DNA from: Hungatella sp.
GTDB taxonomy: Bacteria > Bacillota > Clostridia > Lachnospirales > Lachnospiraceae
DNA: 64,000 nucleotides
NCBI GenBank assembly: GCA_009712635.1
Contig: WASS01000013.1
Span: forward strand, 74,434-138,433
Direction of reading: 5' to 3'
The notes below the pieces were generated by a model that worked only from the letters and a program-made list of their open reading frames with translations, did not search any database and had not been told where the DNA came from. The position numbers were made by a program, and so were the translations under genes. Of the stretch, positions 1-9,155 are shown piece by piece; position 1 is the stretch's first letter, and each line of letters begins with the position of its first letter.

Positions 1-330
1 AATGTTCCTACCGGTGCACTCCCTGTCAGGGCAGAAAGCCCTGGTACTGGTGTAGTAGTTCCCTTTACAAAGTAATTCACCGTATAACCAAATTTCTGCG
101 TTTCATCAATCTCATAATACACTATTTGCTCGTTGGAACCATCCGCTGTGATTGTCATGCTCGTGGGCTGCGACGGACTGGTCACCAGCTTGTAGCCGGT
201 TGCCGTCTTTGGTTCATTTTTCCAGGTAAACGTTCCTACCGGTGCACTTCCACTCAGAGCCACAAGACCGGGCACTGCTGCTGTGGTTCCCTTGATATAG
301 TAATTTACCGTATAACCAAACTTCTGAGTG
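1..330 (-). repeat. Tandem 228-bp (76-residue) coding repeats
   Basis: The text beginning at base 1 recurs at base 229, and the CGTATAACCA block at 81-90 recurs at 309-318, both offset by exactly 228 bp. The two copies differ at scattered positions. The array probably continues left of the window. The repeats encode MucBP-like units of the large surface protein. Confidence 0.8.
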
Positions 331-3300
331 TCATCTACTACAAACCTGGCATAGAAAGTAGTACCGTCTCCCCAGCCAGCGGCCGGACGATTCGGTGTGT
401 ACCCGGCTGAAGCAGATACCAGAACCGTACACGCTGCATCACTATACCAGCCACTAAGTTTATACCCTTTATTTGGTGTTGCCACAGCACCTTTGGAAAC
501 CCCAATGTCCGGATTTAGAAATTCATTGGCTGGAGAAACATTCCCTTCTCCTACTGCCTGAAACTTAATCTGAACACTGTTTTTTAACCTCCATTGTGCA
601 TATAACGTTACTGTGTTGTCCGTGCCGGAATGATTTGCAGAAATAAAATCCTTTGTAAGACTGAATGAGTCTCCTTCATTAAAAGCTGCTCCTTTTCCAT
701 CCGGACGTGTATTCCAACCATTAAATACATATCCATCTTTCTTTAAAGGAAGCCAGGTTCCGCCTTCATATCCGCCTGCTTTTGCTACAGTAACATTAGC
801 ATTCAGATCGTATCCCTGACCATCTGGAGTTAAGCCGCCAGTATTACCATTTCCAACATAGTCAACATAATAGCTCTCTTTATTTCGAATGATACCATCT
901 ACATGCCAGCCTTCTGTTCCACAAGCTGCTGACTCGTATTTTATAACATACCATTCAATATACTGATTTTTTTGAAGATTTTTATCTTCCCAACTTTCAG
1001 TAACCTCATAAAACTTATCATTTAAATTTGCCTGTACATTGTCTTTTCCTGTTACTGTTATTAATGGATTGATATAATTTAATAGATTATCACCCGATCC
1101 TATGGTCTTAAAATATTGACCGTAATCCTTATAAATAAATTCATAGCTGCGACTGGTCTGGTTTCTTGGCTCTGCCGGCAGATCACCGCCATCATTTAAA
1201 ACCGCTACCCACAACCGGCCTGACGCGCTGCCCCCGGTTTGTGCCCAAACCGCATATAAAGTTTTTGGATTAGCGGTTTCATTGGCATCTAATGTGAAGG
1301 TGTCTGTATAAACTTCATTATATCCTGCATTCCCCTTAGCAGTTATTTTACCTCCGTCCGGAGAGTCGCTCCAACCCATAAATTTGTAATTGGCTCTGGT
1401 TAAGCTGCTGCCATCTGGTAATTCAATTGACTCCCCCGGTTTTGCATTTTTTGAAGGTACGGATCCCTTGCCACCATTGGCATCAAATTGGACTGTTATA
1501 CCATTTTGCGAATACCATAAATAAATGCTGTTCTTTTCCAAATCCGTCCAATTAGATGATGATGTTTTATAATAAATAGTATAATCCCATAAACCATCAT
1601 CACATCTGAGGGATTGAATCACAGATCCGCTTAGGAAATTGCTTCCCACAGTAGCCTTATTAAAGGTATATCCACTTACATCAGGTGCAATATCTTTCAG
1701 TGATACAGATTTTCCAATGGACAGACTATCAGAACGTATCGCATCTGTTCCAATCGGAATAGCCGCTCCATTGTCGTATTTTACTAAATTTAGTGGAAGA
1801 GATTTTCTCCCCCAAAAATTACTAAACACGATTGTATAAGTTGAAAAATGTTCCGCCTCAAACGTAATTTCATTAATTCCTTTATTTTCCTGTACATTTA
1901 ATTCCTCTGAAACGGGCTCCACAGAAGCCACATCTGCCGCTGTCACCTTTGCCTGTGGTTCATCTTCCTTCGTTGTGGCGACATAAACTACCTCAACCGT
2001 ATTCGCTTCCTTGCTGTGGTTCTCCATGGGAGTTCCGGAAAACGTTACCTGCACAGAACCATTCCAGATCTGGTTATCCAGTTTGTTGCCGCTGCGGTCA
2101 AGAAGATCAATGTTATAAGATAAAGAGCTGATTACCTCTTTTGCCTCTCCATCCTCTTTTGATTGAGCCTCAACCTTCTCTTTCACTGCATCCCCAATAC
2201 CGGTAACAACGACTGCCGTTGCTTTTACGCCTGCGGGTAATACCCCTTCCGGTGCATGCAAACGTATAACCGTGCCATCTTCCATAACAAGCTGGGAAGA
2301 AAATTCCGGATGTTCTCCAGTTTCTGACATATGAACTTCTATTTCCTGATCCTCATAAATCTCTGGAACAGAATACCAGGCAGTCTTTGAACCATCTGTA
2401 TTATCTGTTTCCGATTCAGATTTCAATGTTTGTCCATTTGCCGTTACACTCTCAATCCCATATCCAATCTGATTCTTAACGCCAAAGGTCAACTCCTGAC
2501 CTTCCTCAACTCCCCTTGGTCCTTCAATAATACGGGCACTGGCTTCCGGATTGATTGTATATGAAATCTTATATCCATCATAGTCTTCCAACGCTTTTAA
2601 TTGATTGATTGTAACCGTATATGCCTTGGCAGTGGAACAATATCCAATACCGACCAAATCCGCTGTTCCGGCTGGTGAAGCCTTTGTATCCGGGTTTGGC
2701 GTCTCTGGTTCCGGCTTACTTTCCGAAGGAGAAGCCGTTCCGGCAGCTGTATTGGCCGTACTCCCTGCCGTGTTCTTGCCTGCAGACGAAGACTGGGTTT
2801 CTGCGGAAGCCTGGGTGGTTTCCATCTGGGTCGTTTCCGTCTGAGTTGATTCAGCCTTTTGAGTCTCAGCCTGTGTTGACTCAGCCTTTGGGGTCTCAAC
2901 CTGTGTTGTCTCTGCCTGTTTTGTCTCGACTTGTGTTGTCTCGGGTTTGGTCGACGCCTCTGTCTCCTTCGATTCTCTCACATTCTCGGGATCAACAGCA
3001 GCTGTCTCTTCAATGACTTCTGCGGCTTGCGTTACCTCACCATTTTCTTTGGCAGCAACTATCGGTGCATTGTGGCGAATAATAGAAGCCACTGGTTCAG
3101 AGACTTCGCTCTCAGGAACCGGAATCTCTTCCGGCTGGGCTGCTTCTTTGACTGATTCCTCTGCCGGAGCCTCAGTCTGGCTTTCTGTTGGAGCAGATAT
3201 TGTCTCCTCTGGCAGTTTAGCAGGTGTTTCCTCCGGTGCTGATGTGGTCTCCTCTGCTGCTGTAGTTTCCCTCACAGGTGCAGTCTCAACTGCTTTCTCA

Positions 3301-3932
3301 GCCTCTGCAGGAGTTGCTGTTTCCGGTGCCTTTGTTTCTCCTGTTACAGTTGGTTGTTCTGGTTTTGTAACAACATTTACTTCCTCTTTCCCAAATGCTG
3401 ATTCATAACTCCTTACCGTTATGCGATTGGTCTTTTTCACCTTTTCTACGCCGTTATCCATCCTGGTAATTTCTGTGGAACAGCTAATGGTATTTTCACC
3501 GTTATTTACGTACAAGAAAACAATTTCTTCATCGCCGGTTACCATATACATATCATCAGCATTTTCCGGTATGCGGACAAACACACGCAGCTGTGCATCC
3601 ACACCTTCCCCATCAAGTTCAGGAAAGGCTTCGTAAATCTTACCTTTTCCAAAAAACAGTTCCTTAAATTCCGCAATCTTACCATTGGTGAAATCCAGAT
3701 CCTCTGCTGTCACCTCATCCCCATTGACAATCGCATCTTCAATTGCTTTGATAAGCTGCGATCCCCCCACTGAGAAAGTAACGGACTCCGATGAACTGGC
3801 TGCATACACCTGATTTGTGTCTGCACCTACATTGGCCAGTATCATGGCCGCAGCAAGTATAAACGCCAGTAATCGTTTTTGAATACAGTAAAATGTCCGT
3901 GACGGTATCCTAGATCTTTTTCTTTTTTTCAT
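1..3932 (-). CDS. Large repetitive secreted surface protein (5' part only)
   Basis: An uninterrupted minus-strand frame of about 1310 codons starts at the ATG at 3932, after the SD GAGAGGAG, and leaves the window at base 1, so the C-terminus and any anchor are unseen. Visible order: basic N-terminus and signal peptide (about 1-45, ending near VYAAS); a globular part (about 45-165); a long low-complexity stretch rich in Pro, Glu, Thr, Ala and Gln (about 165-420) with degenerate ETTQ/AESTQ repeats; a middle domain; Listeria/Bacteroides-type InlB B repeats (FDANGG at about residue 815, YKFMGW, later GYVFNGWNTRPDG); then tandem MucBP-like repeats (FGYTVNYY, PVPGL, GSAPVG) with a period of 228 bp. 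The family is extracellular and often adhesive or cell-wall linked. Adhesin function is inferred only. Confidence 0.8.
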   Translation of the reverse strand, partial: MKKRKRSRIPSRTFYCIQKRLLAFILAAAMILANVGADTNQVYAASSSESVTFSVGGSQLIKAIEDAIVNGDEVTAEDLDFTNGKIAEFKELFFGKGKIYEAFPELDGEGVDAQLRVFVRIPENADDMYMVTGDEEIVFLYVNNGENTISCSTEITRMDNGVEKVKKTNRITVRSYESAFGKEEVNVVTKPEQPTVTGETKAPETATPAEAEKAVETAPVRETTAAEETTSAPEETPAKLPEETISAPTESQTEAPAEESVKEAAQPEEIPVPESEVSEPVASIIRHNAPIVAAKENGEVTQAAEVIEETAAVDPENVRESKETEASTKPETTQVETKQAETTQVETPKAESTQAETQKAESTQTETTQMETTQASAETQSSSAGKNTAGSTANTAAGTASPSESKPEPETPNPDTKASPAGTADLVGIGYCSTAKAYTVTINQLKALEDYDGYKISYTINPEASARIIEGPRGVEEGQELTFGVKNQIGYGIESVTANGQTLKSESETDNTDGSKTAWYSVPEIYEDQEIEVHMSETGEHPEFSSQLVMEDGTVIRLHAPEGVLPAGVKATAVVVTGIGDAVKEKVEAQSKEDGEAKEVISSLSYNIDLLDRSGNKLDNQIWNGSVQVTFSGTPMENHSKEANTVEVVYVATTKEDEPQAKVTAADVASVEPVSEELNVQENKGINEITFEAEHFSTYTIVFSNFWGRKSLPLNLVKYDNGAAIPIGTDAIRSDSLSIGKSVSLKDIAPDVSGYTFNKATVGSNFLSGSVIQSLRCDDGLWDYTIYYKTSSSNWTDLEKNSIYLWYSQNGITVQFDANGGKGSVPSKNAKPGESIELPDGSSLTRANYKFMGWSDSPDGGKITAKGNAGYNEVYTDTFTLDANETANPKTLYAVWAQTGGSASGRLWVAVLNDGGDLPAEPRNQTSRSYEFIYKDYGQYFKTIGSGDNLLNYINPLITVTGKDNVQANLNDKFYEVTESWEDKNLQKNQYIEWYVIKYESAACGTEGWHVDGIIRNKESYYVDYVGNGNTGGLTPDGQGYDLNANVTVAKAGGYEGGTWLPLKKDGYVFNGWNTRPDGKGAAFNEGDSFSLTKDFISANHSGTDNTVTLYAQWRLKNSVQIKFQAVGEGNVSPANEFLNPDIGVSKGAVATPNKGYKLSGWYSDAACTVLVSASAGYTPNRPAAGWGDGTTFYARFVVDDTQKFGYTVNYYIKGTTAAVPGLVALSGSAPVGTFTWKNEPKTATGYKLVTSPSQPTSMTITADGSNEQIVYYEIDETQKFGYTVNYFVKGTTTPVPGLSALTGSAPVGT

Positions 3933-4241
3933 ACATACACATTTCTCCTCTCATAATATTTTTTCCATAATAAGGATAAAATGCCAAATTACTGCATAAG
4001 TATATGAAACGGCATTTATCCAATCTGGTACGTTCTAAAAAACATATTTTGTAATATTATATGATAGGAATGTCAAATTTAATCCAACTTTGTACAAGGA
4101 ATGCTAAATAATGCTATAATTTCCAGGTACTTTTTATTTGCCTGCATTGTTAAGTGAAGAGATTCATAAAGAAGGACAACCCATTTCCCCAACCCCTCCC
4201 CTGGAATCTTTCAGATTTAACAATCGCCGAATGTTTTGTAT
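3933..4241. other. AT-rich leader region of the surface-protein gene
   Basis: About 310 bases without a gene, between the surface-protein start and the carD-like terminator. A minus-strand TTGACA lies at 4071-4076, but the nearby TATAAT-like sequence is only about 9-10 bases away, so the promoter is not settled. A good SD precedes the ATG at 3932. Nothing else recognisable. Confidence 0.4.
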
Positions 4242-4244
4242 AAT

Positions 4245-4297
4245 AAAAAAAACCTGATGGCAAGACACAAACTCATATTTGTGCTTTGTCATCAGGG
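4245..4297 (-). terminator. Rho-independent terminator after the carD-like gene
   Basis: An imperfect stem of about 19 bp (CCTGATG arm at 4253, matching CATCAGG near 4296) closes a short AT-rich loop. On the minus strand it is followed by eight T residues (4245-4252). It is correctly placed to end transcription from the carD-like gene. Confidence 0.85.
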
Positions 4298-4320
4298 TAT
4301 AAAACAACACTATGAACAAC

Positions 4321-4368
4321 AAATTAAAGAACGTCCTCCCAGTGATACGGGAGGACGTTCTTTAATTT
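4321..4368. repeat. Perfect 20-bp inverted repeat overlapping a stop codon
   Basis: Arms 4321-4340 and 4349-4368 are perfect reverse complements with an 8-base loop. The right arm includes the last codons and TAA stop of the carD-like gene. No T tract follows directly on either strand. It lies just upstream of the canonical terminator, so it may protect the mRNA 3' end or assist termination. Confidence 0.8.
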
Positions 4369-4880
4369 GTTACATCTGAAAAGACACGGCTCATTACCAT
4401 ATCTTTTATTCCATCTTTATCCACTTCCAAAGCTGCTGCCAGCTCACCATATAACAGATCCTCTGCCTTATTAAAATAGAAATCGTCCTTTGCAGTATTC
4501 TTTTTGCCTTCTGCAAGTCTCTTTCTTTTTTTCAAATACAGTGTCTTAACAATCTGCATCCAGCCGGCACATTCACATTTTAGCATGATGGCCTTAAAAA
4601 TGCATTCCCGTTCTCTTTCATCCAACACCCAGATTGCTTCGATGCTGGGGATCTGATCAATGAGATCCATTGCTTCCTCCCTGGTAGCAGCGGCTCTGAT
4701 AGCTGTTTTTCGGTTATCAACAGGTGTGTAAACGGCACTTTGGTGCTCCTCGTAAAGAGGCTTCAGGGTATAATAGGTCCTCTCCTGATCTGCCTCATAC
4801 ATACGCAGATTCCCGATTTCCTTTACCTCACAGATCCCATGGCTGCCGAATACTACTAAATCATTTACCTGAAACATCAT
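4362..4880 (-). CDS. CarD-like (CdnL/TRCF family) transcription regulator
   Basis: 172 residues. The N-terminal 60 or so residues form a CarD/TRCF RNA-polymerase-interacting module (FQVNDLVVFGSHGICEV, then YYTLKPLY and YTPVDN), followed by a helical C-terminal half rich in Lys and Arg, the usual layout of CdnL-type proteins. Family members bind the RNAP beta subunit and modulate open-complex stability at many promoters, so a housekeeping role is likely. Start: ATG at 4880 after a GGAGGAA SD; a second ATG follows immediately. Transcribed alone, ended by the hairpin at 4245-4297. Target promoters cannot be read from the sequence. Confidence 0.85.
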   Translation of the reverse strand: MMFQVNDLVVFGSHGICEVKEIGNLRMYEADQERTYYTLKPLYEEHQSAVYTPVDNRKTAIRAAATREEAMDLIDQIPSIEAIWVLDERERECIFKAIMLKCECAGWMQIVKTLYLKKRKRLAEGKKNTAKDDFYFNKAEDLLYGELAAALEVDKDGIKDMVMSRVFSDVTN

Positions 4881-5059
4881 TCATTCCTCCTGTCAGAATA
4901 CCAACACACTGTTACAATAAAAATTCAAACGCTATACTACTAGTGTAACACTTTTTCAGGTGTTTTGTCAGTGTTTTTTGGATTTCTCCCTATTTTTGTG
5001 AAATATAACCAAGGGTACCCCCTACGTTATTTGTGCATTTTACTAATTTATCAGAAAAT

Positions 5060-5111
5060 AAGCACCCAAAACTGTCTGTATTTTTTTACTGTCAGATAGT
5101 TTTGGGTGCTT
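5060..5111 (-). terminator. Terminator of the deo operon
   Basis: AAGCACCCAAAACT (5060-5073) pairs perfectly with 5098-5111, and the stem extends with CTGAC/GTCTG-type pairing around an A-rich loop. The downstream T tract on the minus strand is weak. It lies 18 bases after the deoC stop. Confidence 0.75.
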
Positions 5112-5128
5112 CTCTTATCTACTATTCT

Positions 5129-5779
5129 TTATTTTTTCTGGGCTGCCAGCTTTACAGCTGCACTTGCTCCCACGCGATGACATCCTGCCTCAATAAAGGC
5201 TCTTAAATCTTCCAGTGTCCGGACACCACCGGCTGCTTTAATCTTTACATCTGGTCCGATGTGTTTTTTAAATAACTGGATATCTTCCAAAGTCGCTCCG
5301 CCTGTTCCAAATCCGGTGGAGGTCTTGATATAATCGGCTCCAGCTGCAGTTACAGCCTTGCACATGGCAATCTTTTCTTCCTCTGTTAAATAGCACGCTT
5401 CAATAATCACCTTTAAAACCTGATCGCCTGCGGCTTTCTTCAGTTCTGCTATCTCTTCTTCTACCTTCTTATATTCACCATTTTTCACATCACTGATATT
5501 GACTACCATGTCAACTTCTACAGCTCCGTCTTCAATGGCCTTTTTCGTCTCCAAAACCTTGGATTCTGTCACGGAATATCCAAGAGGAAAACCGACTACG
5601 GTACAAATTGCAAGAGTAGGGAATTCCTTGTGTACCCGGCTGATATAGCAGGGAGGAATGCAGACAGTAGCTGTTTTATATTCCACCGCCTCCCTGCACA
5701 GTTCTTCAATATCTTCCCATGTGGCAAACGCCTTTAACTGGGTATGGTCTACATAACTTAACATTTCTAAATCGGTCAT
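5129..5779 (-). CDS. deoC: Deoxyribose-phosphate aldolase
   Basis: 216 residues, full length for DeoC. It cleaves 2-deoxyribose-5-phosphate to glyceraldehyde-3-phosphate and acetaldehyde, the last step of deoxynucleoside catabolism. The class I aldolase TIM-barrel motifs are present: YIKTSTGFG, with the Schiff-base lysine, and IKAAGGVRT, with the second catalytic lysine, plus DMVVNI early in the barrel. The start has an AAAGGA SD. It is the last gene of deoB-cdd-pdp-deoC, 13 bases after pdp, and is followed by a terminator. No deoR-type regulator lies beside it. Confidence 0.96.
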   Translation of the reverse strand: MTDLEMLSYVDHTQLKAFATWEDIEELCREAVEYKTATVCIPPCYISRVHKEFPTLAICTVVGFPLGYSVTESKVLETKKAIEDGAVEVDMVVNISDVKNGEYKKVEEEIAELKKAAGDQVLKVIIEACYLTEEEKIAMCKAVTAAGADYIKTSTGFGTGGATLEDIQLFKKHIGPDVKIKAAGGVRTLEDLRAFIEAGCHRVGASAAVKLAAQKK

Positions 5780-5792
5780 TGTTTTATCCTTT

Positions 5793-7121
5793 CTATCCTA
5801 TCAGGTTTTTCACGCCTTCTCTGGTAACTCTGGCATAAATCAGAGGCTCCTCCTCCGGTTTTCCATGGGCAATGGTAACTGCTTTTAAGAATTCCTCTTC
5901 TGCGGCATCAAACAGTTCCTGCCTTGAGGTGTAGAGCACGGCAATGGTTTCACCTTCCTCCACTTCCTGACCTACCTTTTTCTTCAGAGCAATACCAGCT
6001 GTATAATCGATGAGGCTTTCCTTGGTAACTCTTCCTGCACCCAGCATGGAAGAAGCAATTCCGCACTGCTCTGTGTTCATATGAACCAGATATCCCTTTT
6101 TCACAGCCTTAACTTCTCTTTCATAAGGTGCTTTTGCAAAGAGAGAGGGATCTAAGATCACAGATGGGTCTCCGCCCTGTGCCTTTACCATGGCTGCCAG
6201 GCGGTTTAAGGCACTGCCGTCCGCAATGGTCTTCTCTGCCATGGCAAAACACTCCTCTGAGGTACCCTTACCAGCCAGCCAGAGCATTCCGGAAGCCAGA
6301 TTTAAGCATACTTCCGTCAAATCCTTTGGTCCTCTGCCCTTTAAGGTCTCTACTGCTTCAATTACCTCCAGGCTGTTGCCGATTAAATTACCCAGGGGAA
6401 TATCCATATTGGTAATGAGAGCCATGGTCTTCTTTCCCGCATGCTCTCCGATTGCCACCATCTTCTCTGCCAGAGTGACAGAGTCCTGAAGCGTCTTCAT
6501 AAATGCACCGCTTCCGGTTTTCACATCAAGAAGAATACAGTCGCTTCCTGCTGCCAGCTTCTTGCTCATAATGGATGCCGCAATCAGCGGAATACTTTCC
6601 ACCGTAGCAGTCACATCTCTGAGGGCGTACAGCTTTTTATCTCCAGGTGCCAGATTACCGGACTGCCCGATGACTGACAAGCCTGTGGTATTGACAACTT
6701 CAAAGAATTCTTCCTCAGTCAGTGTTGTCCTCATGCCTGGAATGGATTCCAGCTTATCCACAGTACCGCCTGTATGGCCAAGTCCTCTGCCGGACATCTT
6801 TGCCACCTTAACGCCGCAGGCCGCTACAATGGGAGCCACCACCAGAGTGGTTTTATCACCAACGCCTCCAGTGGAGTGCTTATCCACCTTGATCCCCTGA
6901 ATGGGAGTTAAGTCCACCATATCGCCGGAATGAGCCACTGCATCTGTAAGGATTGCTGTTTCTGTATCGCTCATCCCTTTAAAATAGATTGCCATCAGCA
7001 TGGCAGACATCTGATAGTCCGGGATTTCCCCGATCACATAACCATCTATCATGGAACGGATCTCTTCTTCAGTCAGAGTTTCTCCATTACGCTTTTTTGC
7101 AATTAAATCATACATCCTCAT
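5793..7121 (-). CDS. pdp: Pyrimidine-nucleoside phosphorylase
   Basis: 442 residues from the chosen start. It phosphorolyses thymidine, deoxyuridine or uridine to the base and (deoxy)ribose-1-phosphate, which DeoB then isomerises. The signature KHSTGGVGDKTT and the SGRGLGHTGGTVDKLESIPG stretch belong to the thymidine/pyrimidine phosphorylase family, and the C-terminal domain around VGQEVEEGETI is typical. A frame opening exists at 7142, but its first codons contain the GGGAGG SD that serves the ATG at 7121 (MRMYDLI), so the internal start was chosen. The pyrimidine-general type is inferred from the Firmicute-like sequence; a strict thymidine phosphorylase (deoA) is possible. Confidence 0.93.
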   Translation of the reverse strand: MRMYDLIAKKRNGETLTEEEIRSMIDGYVIGEIPDYQMSAMLMAIYFKGMSDTETAILTDAVAHSGDMVDLTPIQGIKVDKHSTGGVGDKTTLVVAPIVAACGVKVAKMSGRGLGHTGGTVDKLESIPGMRTTLTEEEFFEVVNTTGLSVIGQSGNLAPGDKKLYALRDVTATVESIPLIAASIMSKKLAAGSDCILLDVKTGSGAFMKTLQDSVTLAEKMVAIGEHAGKKTMALITNMDIPLGNLIGNSLEVIEAVETLKGRGPKDLTEVCLNLASGMLWLAGKGTSEECFAMAEKTIADGSALNRLAAMVKAQGGDPSVILDPSLFAKAPYEREVKAVKKGYLVHMNTEQCGIASSMLGAGRVTKESLIDYTAGIALKKKVGQEVEEGETIAVLYTSRQELFDAAEEEFLKAVTIAHGKPEEEPLIYARVTREGVKNLIG

Positions 7122-7146
7122 ATTACTTAAAACCTCCCTCATTTTT

Positions 7147-7575
7147 TCAGTCGGAATTTAAATCCTTCTTTGTAAATCCCAGGGGAAGCAGTTCCTTTAA
7201 TGTATAAATAACAGTCTCATCTTCTGCTGCCAGGATTACCTGGAATTCATCCGGGTCACAGAATTCTGCCATAACCTGACGGCAGACTCCGCAGGGAGCG
7301 CAGATGCCTCCCTTTGCCCCTTTTTTATTTCCTACAATGGCAATGGCATCAAATTCGGTCACGCCCTCAGATACTGCTTTGAAAAATGCAGTGCGTTCCG
7401 CACAGTTGGTAGGTGAAAAAGATGCATTCTCAATGTTGCACCCAAGATACACAGTTCCGTTCTTTGCAAGAAGTGCAGCACCTACCATAAAACCAGAGTA
7501 AGGAACATAAGCCCTTTTCTGTGCACGATAGGCTTCCTCTTTCAGCAGCCTGATCGTCGTATCATTCAGCTTCAA
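7147..7575 (-). CDS. cdd: Cytidine deaminase
   Basis: 142 residues, the usual size of homotetrameric CDA. It deaminates cytidine and deoxycytidine to uridine and deoxyuridine, feeding the phosphorylase encoded just downstream. Zinc and catalytic motifs are CAERTAF and PCGVCRQ, and the N-terminal AYVPYSGF substrate motif is present. The start is unusual: a TTG at 7575 preceded at ideal distance by AGGAGG, and no in-frame ATG fits the conserved N-terminus. It lies 14 bases after deoB and 25 bases before pdp. Confidence 0.95.
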   Translation of the reverse strand: MKLNDTTIRLLKEEAYRAQKRAYVPYSGFMVGAALLAKNGTVYLGCNIENASFSPTNCAERTAFFKAVSEGVTEFDAIAIVGNKKGAKGGICAPCGVCRQVMAEFCDPDEFQVILAAEDETVIYTLKELLPLGFTKKDLNSD

Positions 7576-7589
7576 TCAAACACCTCCTG

Positions 7590-8765
7590 TTATTTTGCTA
7601 CTTCACCTAAAAAGCTGGTTCCGGCAATCTCACCCTTTAATCCGAACAAATCCAGTACCGTCGCTGCGATATCAGCAAAGGTATCTCTTGTTCCAATGGA
7701 AACTCCGGCTTTAATTCCCTGTCCGTAAATTAACATAGGGGTATATTCCCTGGAATGGTCAGTACTTGGAGTTCCAGGATCACAGCCATGATCTGCTGTA
7801 ATGATTAAAACGTCATCCGGTCTCATGGCTTCCATAAACTGCCCAAGCTGAACGTCAAATTCAGTGGCTGCTCTTGCATAACCCTTTACATCGTTACGAT
7901 GGCCGTAAACCATATCAAAATCCACCAGATTGACAAAGCAAAGACCATGGAAATCATCCTGCTGTGCTTTTAAGGTCTGAATCATACCATCGTTATTGTT
8001 AACGATGGATGTGGTTTTCTGAATGCTTTTTCCTGCAAAAATATCGTAGATTTTTCCCACTCCGATGGTATCAAGGCCTGCTTCATTCAGACAGTCAAGC
8101 ATGGTTTCTGCAGGCGGAAGAAGGGAAAAGTCATGGCGGTGGGGCGTTCTTTTATAATCAGGGTATTCACCGGCAAAAGGTCTGGCAATCACTCTGCCTA
8201 CGCTGTGTTTGCCTGTTAAAATTTCTCTGGCGATCCTGCAGTAACGGTACAGTTCTTCCAACGGCACCACTTCCTCATGGGCAGCGATCTGAAATACACT
8301 GTCTGCAGAAGTATAAACAATTAAATCTCCTGTCTCCACATGCTGTTTTCCAAAATCCCGGATTACATCTGTGCCGGAATAAGGTTTATTGCAGAGAATT
8401 CCTCTTCCTGTCTGCTTCTTAAATTCATCAAGAATCTCATCAGGGAAGCCTTCCGGATAGGTTGGAAGAGGCTCCTTGGAAATAATTCCTGCAATCTCCC
8501 AGTGACCAATGGTGGTATCCTTCCCCTGAGACCGCTCGGTCATTCTGCCATAGGAGCCCGCTGGTTCTTTCTCTTTCTCACCGGCTGTTACACCGTCAAT
8601 ATTAAACATACCAAGTTTTTTTAAGTTCGGCGTATCAAATTCCTCTGCTTTTGCGATTGATCCAAGGGTATTGCTTCCCTCATCGTGGAACTTCGCTGCA
8701 TCGGGAGCTTCGCCGATTCCGAAACTGTCCAGTACAATAATAAATACTCGTTTGGTTTCTGACAT
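7590..8765 (-). CDS. deoB: Phosphopentomutase
   Basis: 391 residues, full length. It interconverts (deoxy)ribose-1-phosphate and (deoxy)ribose-5-phosphate, linking the nucleoside phosphorylase to DeoC. Alkaline-phosphatase-superfamily metal motifs are visible: VFIIVLDSFGIGEAPDA at the N-terminus, the nucleophile-threonine region GKDTTIGHWE, and ADHGCDP with DHSREYTP near the C-terminus. The ATG at 8765 is preferred to the one at 8771 because AGGAGG lies 7 bases upstream of it. First gene of the deo cluster. The only gap upstream holds a terminator-like hairpin after pstA, so the operon promoter is not obvious. Confidence 0.96.
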   Translation of the reverse strand: MSETKRVFIIVLDSFGIGEAPDAAKFHDEGSNTLGSIAKAEEFDTPNLKKLGMFNIDGVTAGEKEKEPAGSYGRMTERSQGKDTTIGHWEIAGIISKEPLPTYPEGFPDEILDEFKKQTGRGILCNKPYSGTDVIRDFGKQHVETGDLIVYTSADSVFQIAAHEEVVPLEELYRYCRIAREILTGKHSVGRVIARPFAGEYPDYKRTPHRHDFSLLPPAETMLDCLNEAGLDTIGVGKIYDIFAGKSIQKTTSIVNNNDGMIQTLKAQQDDFHGLCFVNLVDFDMVYGHRNDVKGYARAATEFDVQLGQFMEAMRPDDVLIITADHGCDPGTPSTDHSREYTPMLIYGQGIKAGVSIGTRDTFADIAATVLDLFGLKGEIAGTSFLGEVAK

Positions 8766-8785
8766 ATTCATTCCTCCTGTTACGA

Positions 8786-8810
8786 AAAGGGATTGCTGTG
8801 CAATCCCTTT
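8786..8810 (-). terminator. Hairpin between pstA and deoB
   Basis: A perfect 11-bp stem (AAAGGGATTGC / GCAATCCCTTT) with a TGT loop, followed on the minus strand by only four Ts. It is probably a weak terminator of pstA that may let some transcripts continue into deoB. Confidence 0.65.
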
Positions 8811-8819
8811 GTCACTACA

Positions 8820-9155
8820 TCAAATTTTCTCAAAACGCTCTACATCTGTAACAAATATGGTAGCCCCGCCAAGTTCGACTGTCATGGGCATCATCATATA
8901 TCCCGCCGAAACTGACGCGATATTCGGTGCAGGAACGTTGCATGTAATTTTCTGGCGCTTACCGCAGGTATCCTTGATCAGTGTGATGACTTCTTCTACC
9001 TGTCCGTCTTCGGTACCAATCATTAATGTTGAGTTGCCTTTTTTTAAGAAACCGCCTGTTGTGGCAAGTTTTGTGACACTGAACTGGTGCTCATTCAGAA
9101 CGTCGGTCACCCGGTTTCCATCATCGGAACTGACGATTGCATAAACAATTTTCAT
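8820..9155 (-). CDS. pstA: Cyclic-di-AMP receptor, PII-like (PstA/DarA)
   Basis: 111 residues, the usual size of the DUF970 family. The sequence runs MKIVYAIVSSDDGN, then FSVTKLATTGGFLKKGNSTL and ending near GGATIFVTDVERFEKI, which matches the PII-like trimeric c-di-AMP receptors of Firmicutes, where the TGGFL segment lines the nucleotide site. The chosen ATG at 9155 follows a GAGGTG SD; the frame also opens at a GTG at 9164, which lies inside that SD. Its downstream partner is unknown even in well-studied species, and no c-di-AMP cyclase or phosphodiesterase lies nearby. Confidence 0.9.
   Translation of the reverse strand: MKIVYAIVSSDDGNRVTDVLNEHQFSVTKLATTGGFLKKGNSTLMIGTEDGQVEEVITLIKDTCGKRQKITCNVPAPNIASVSAGYMMMPMTVELGGATIFVTDVERFEKI

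Noticed and set aside
2597-2899. Minus-strand 100-codon frame rich in Arg/Leu/Gln in the low-complexity part of the surface-protein gene
   Set aside because: It is another reading frame over the repetitive Pro/Glu/Thr/Gln coding stretch; the compositional bias of the repeats leaves several frames open there.
2605-3408. Plus-strand frames opposite the surface-protein gene with Ser/Val-rich translations
   Set aside because: They are antisense shadows of the stalk region, have no SD and resemble no family.
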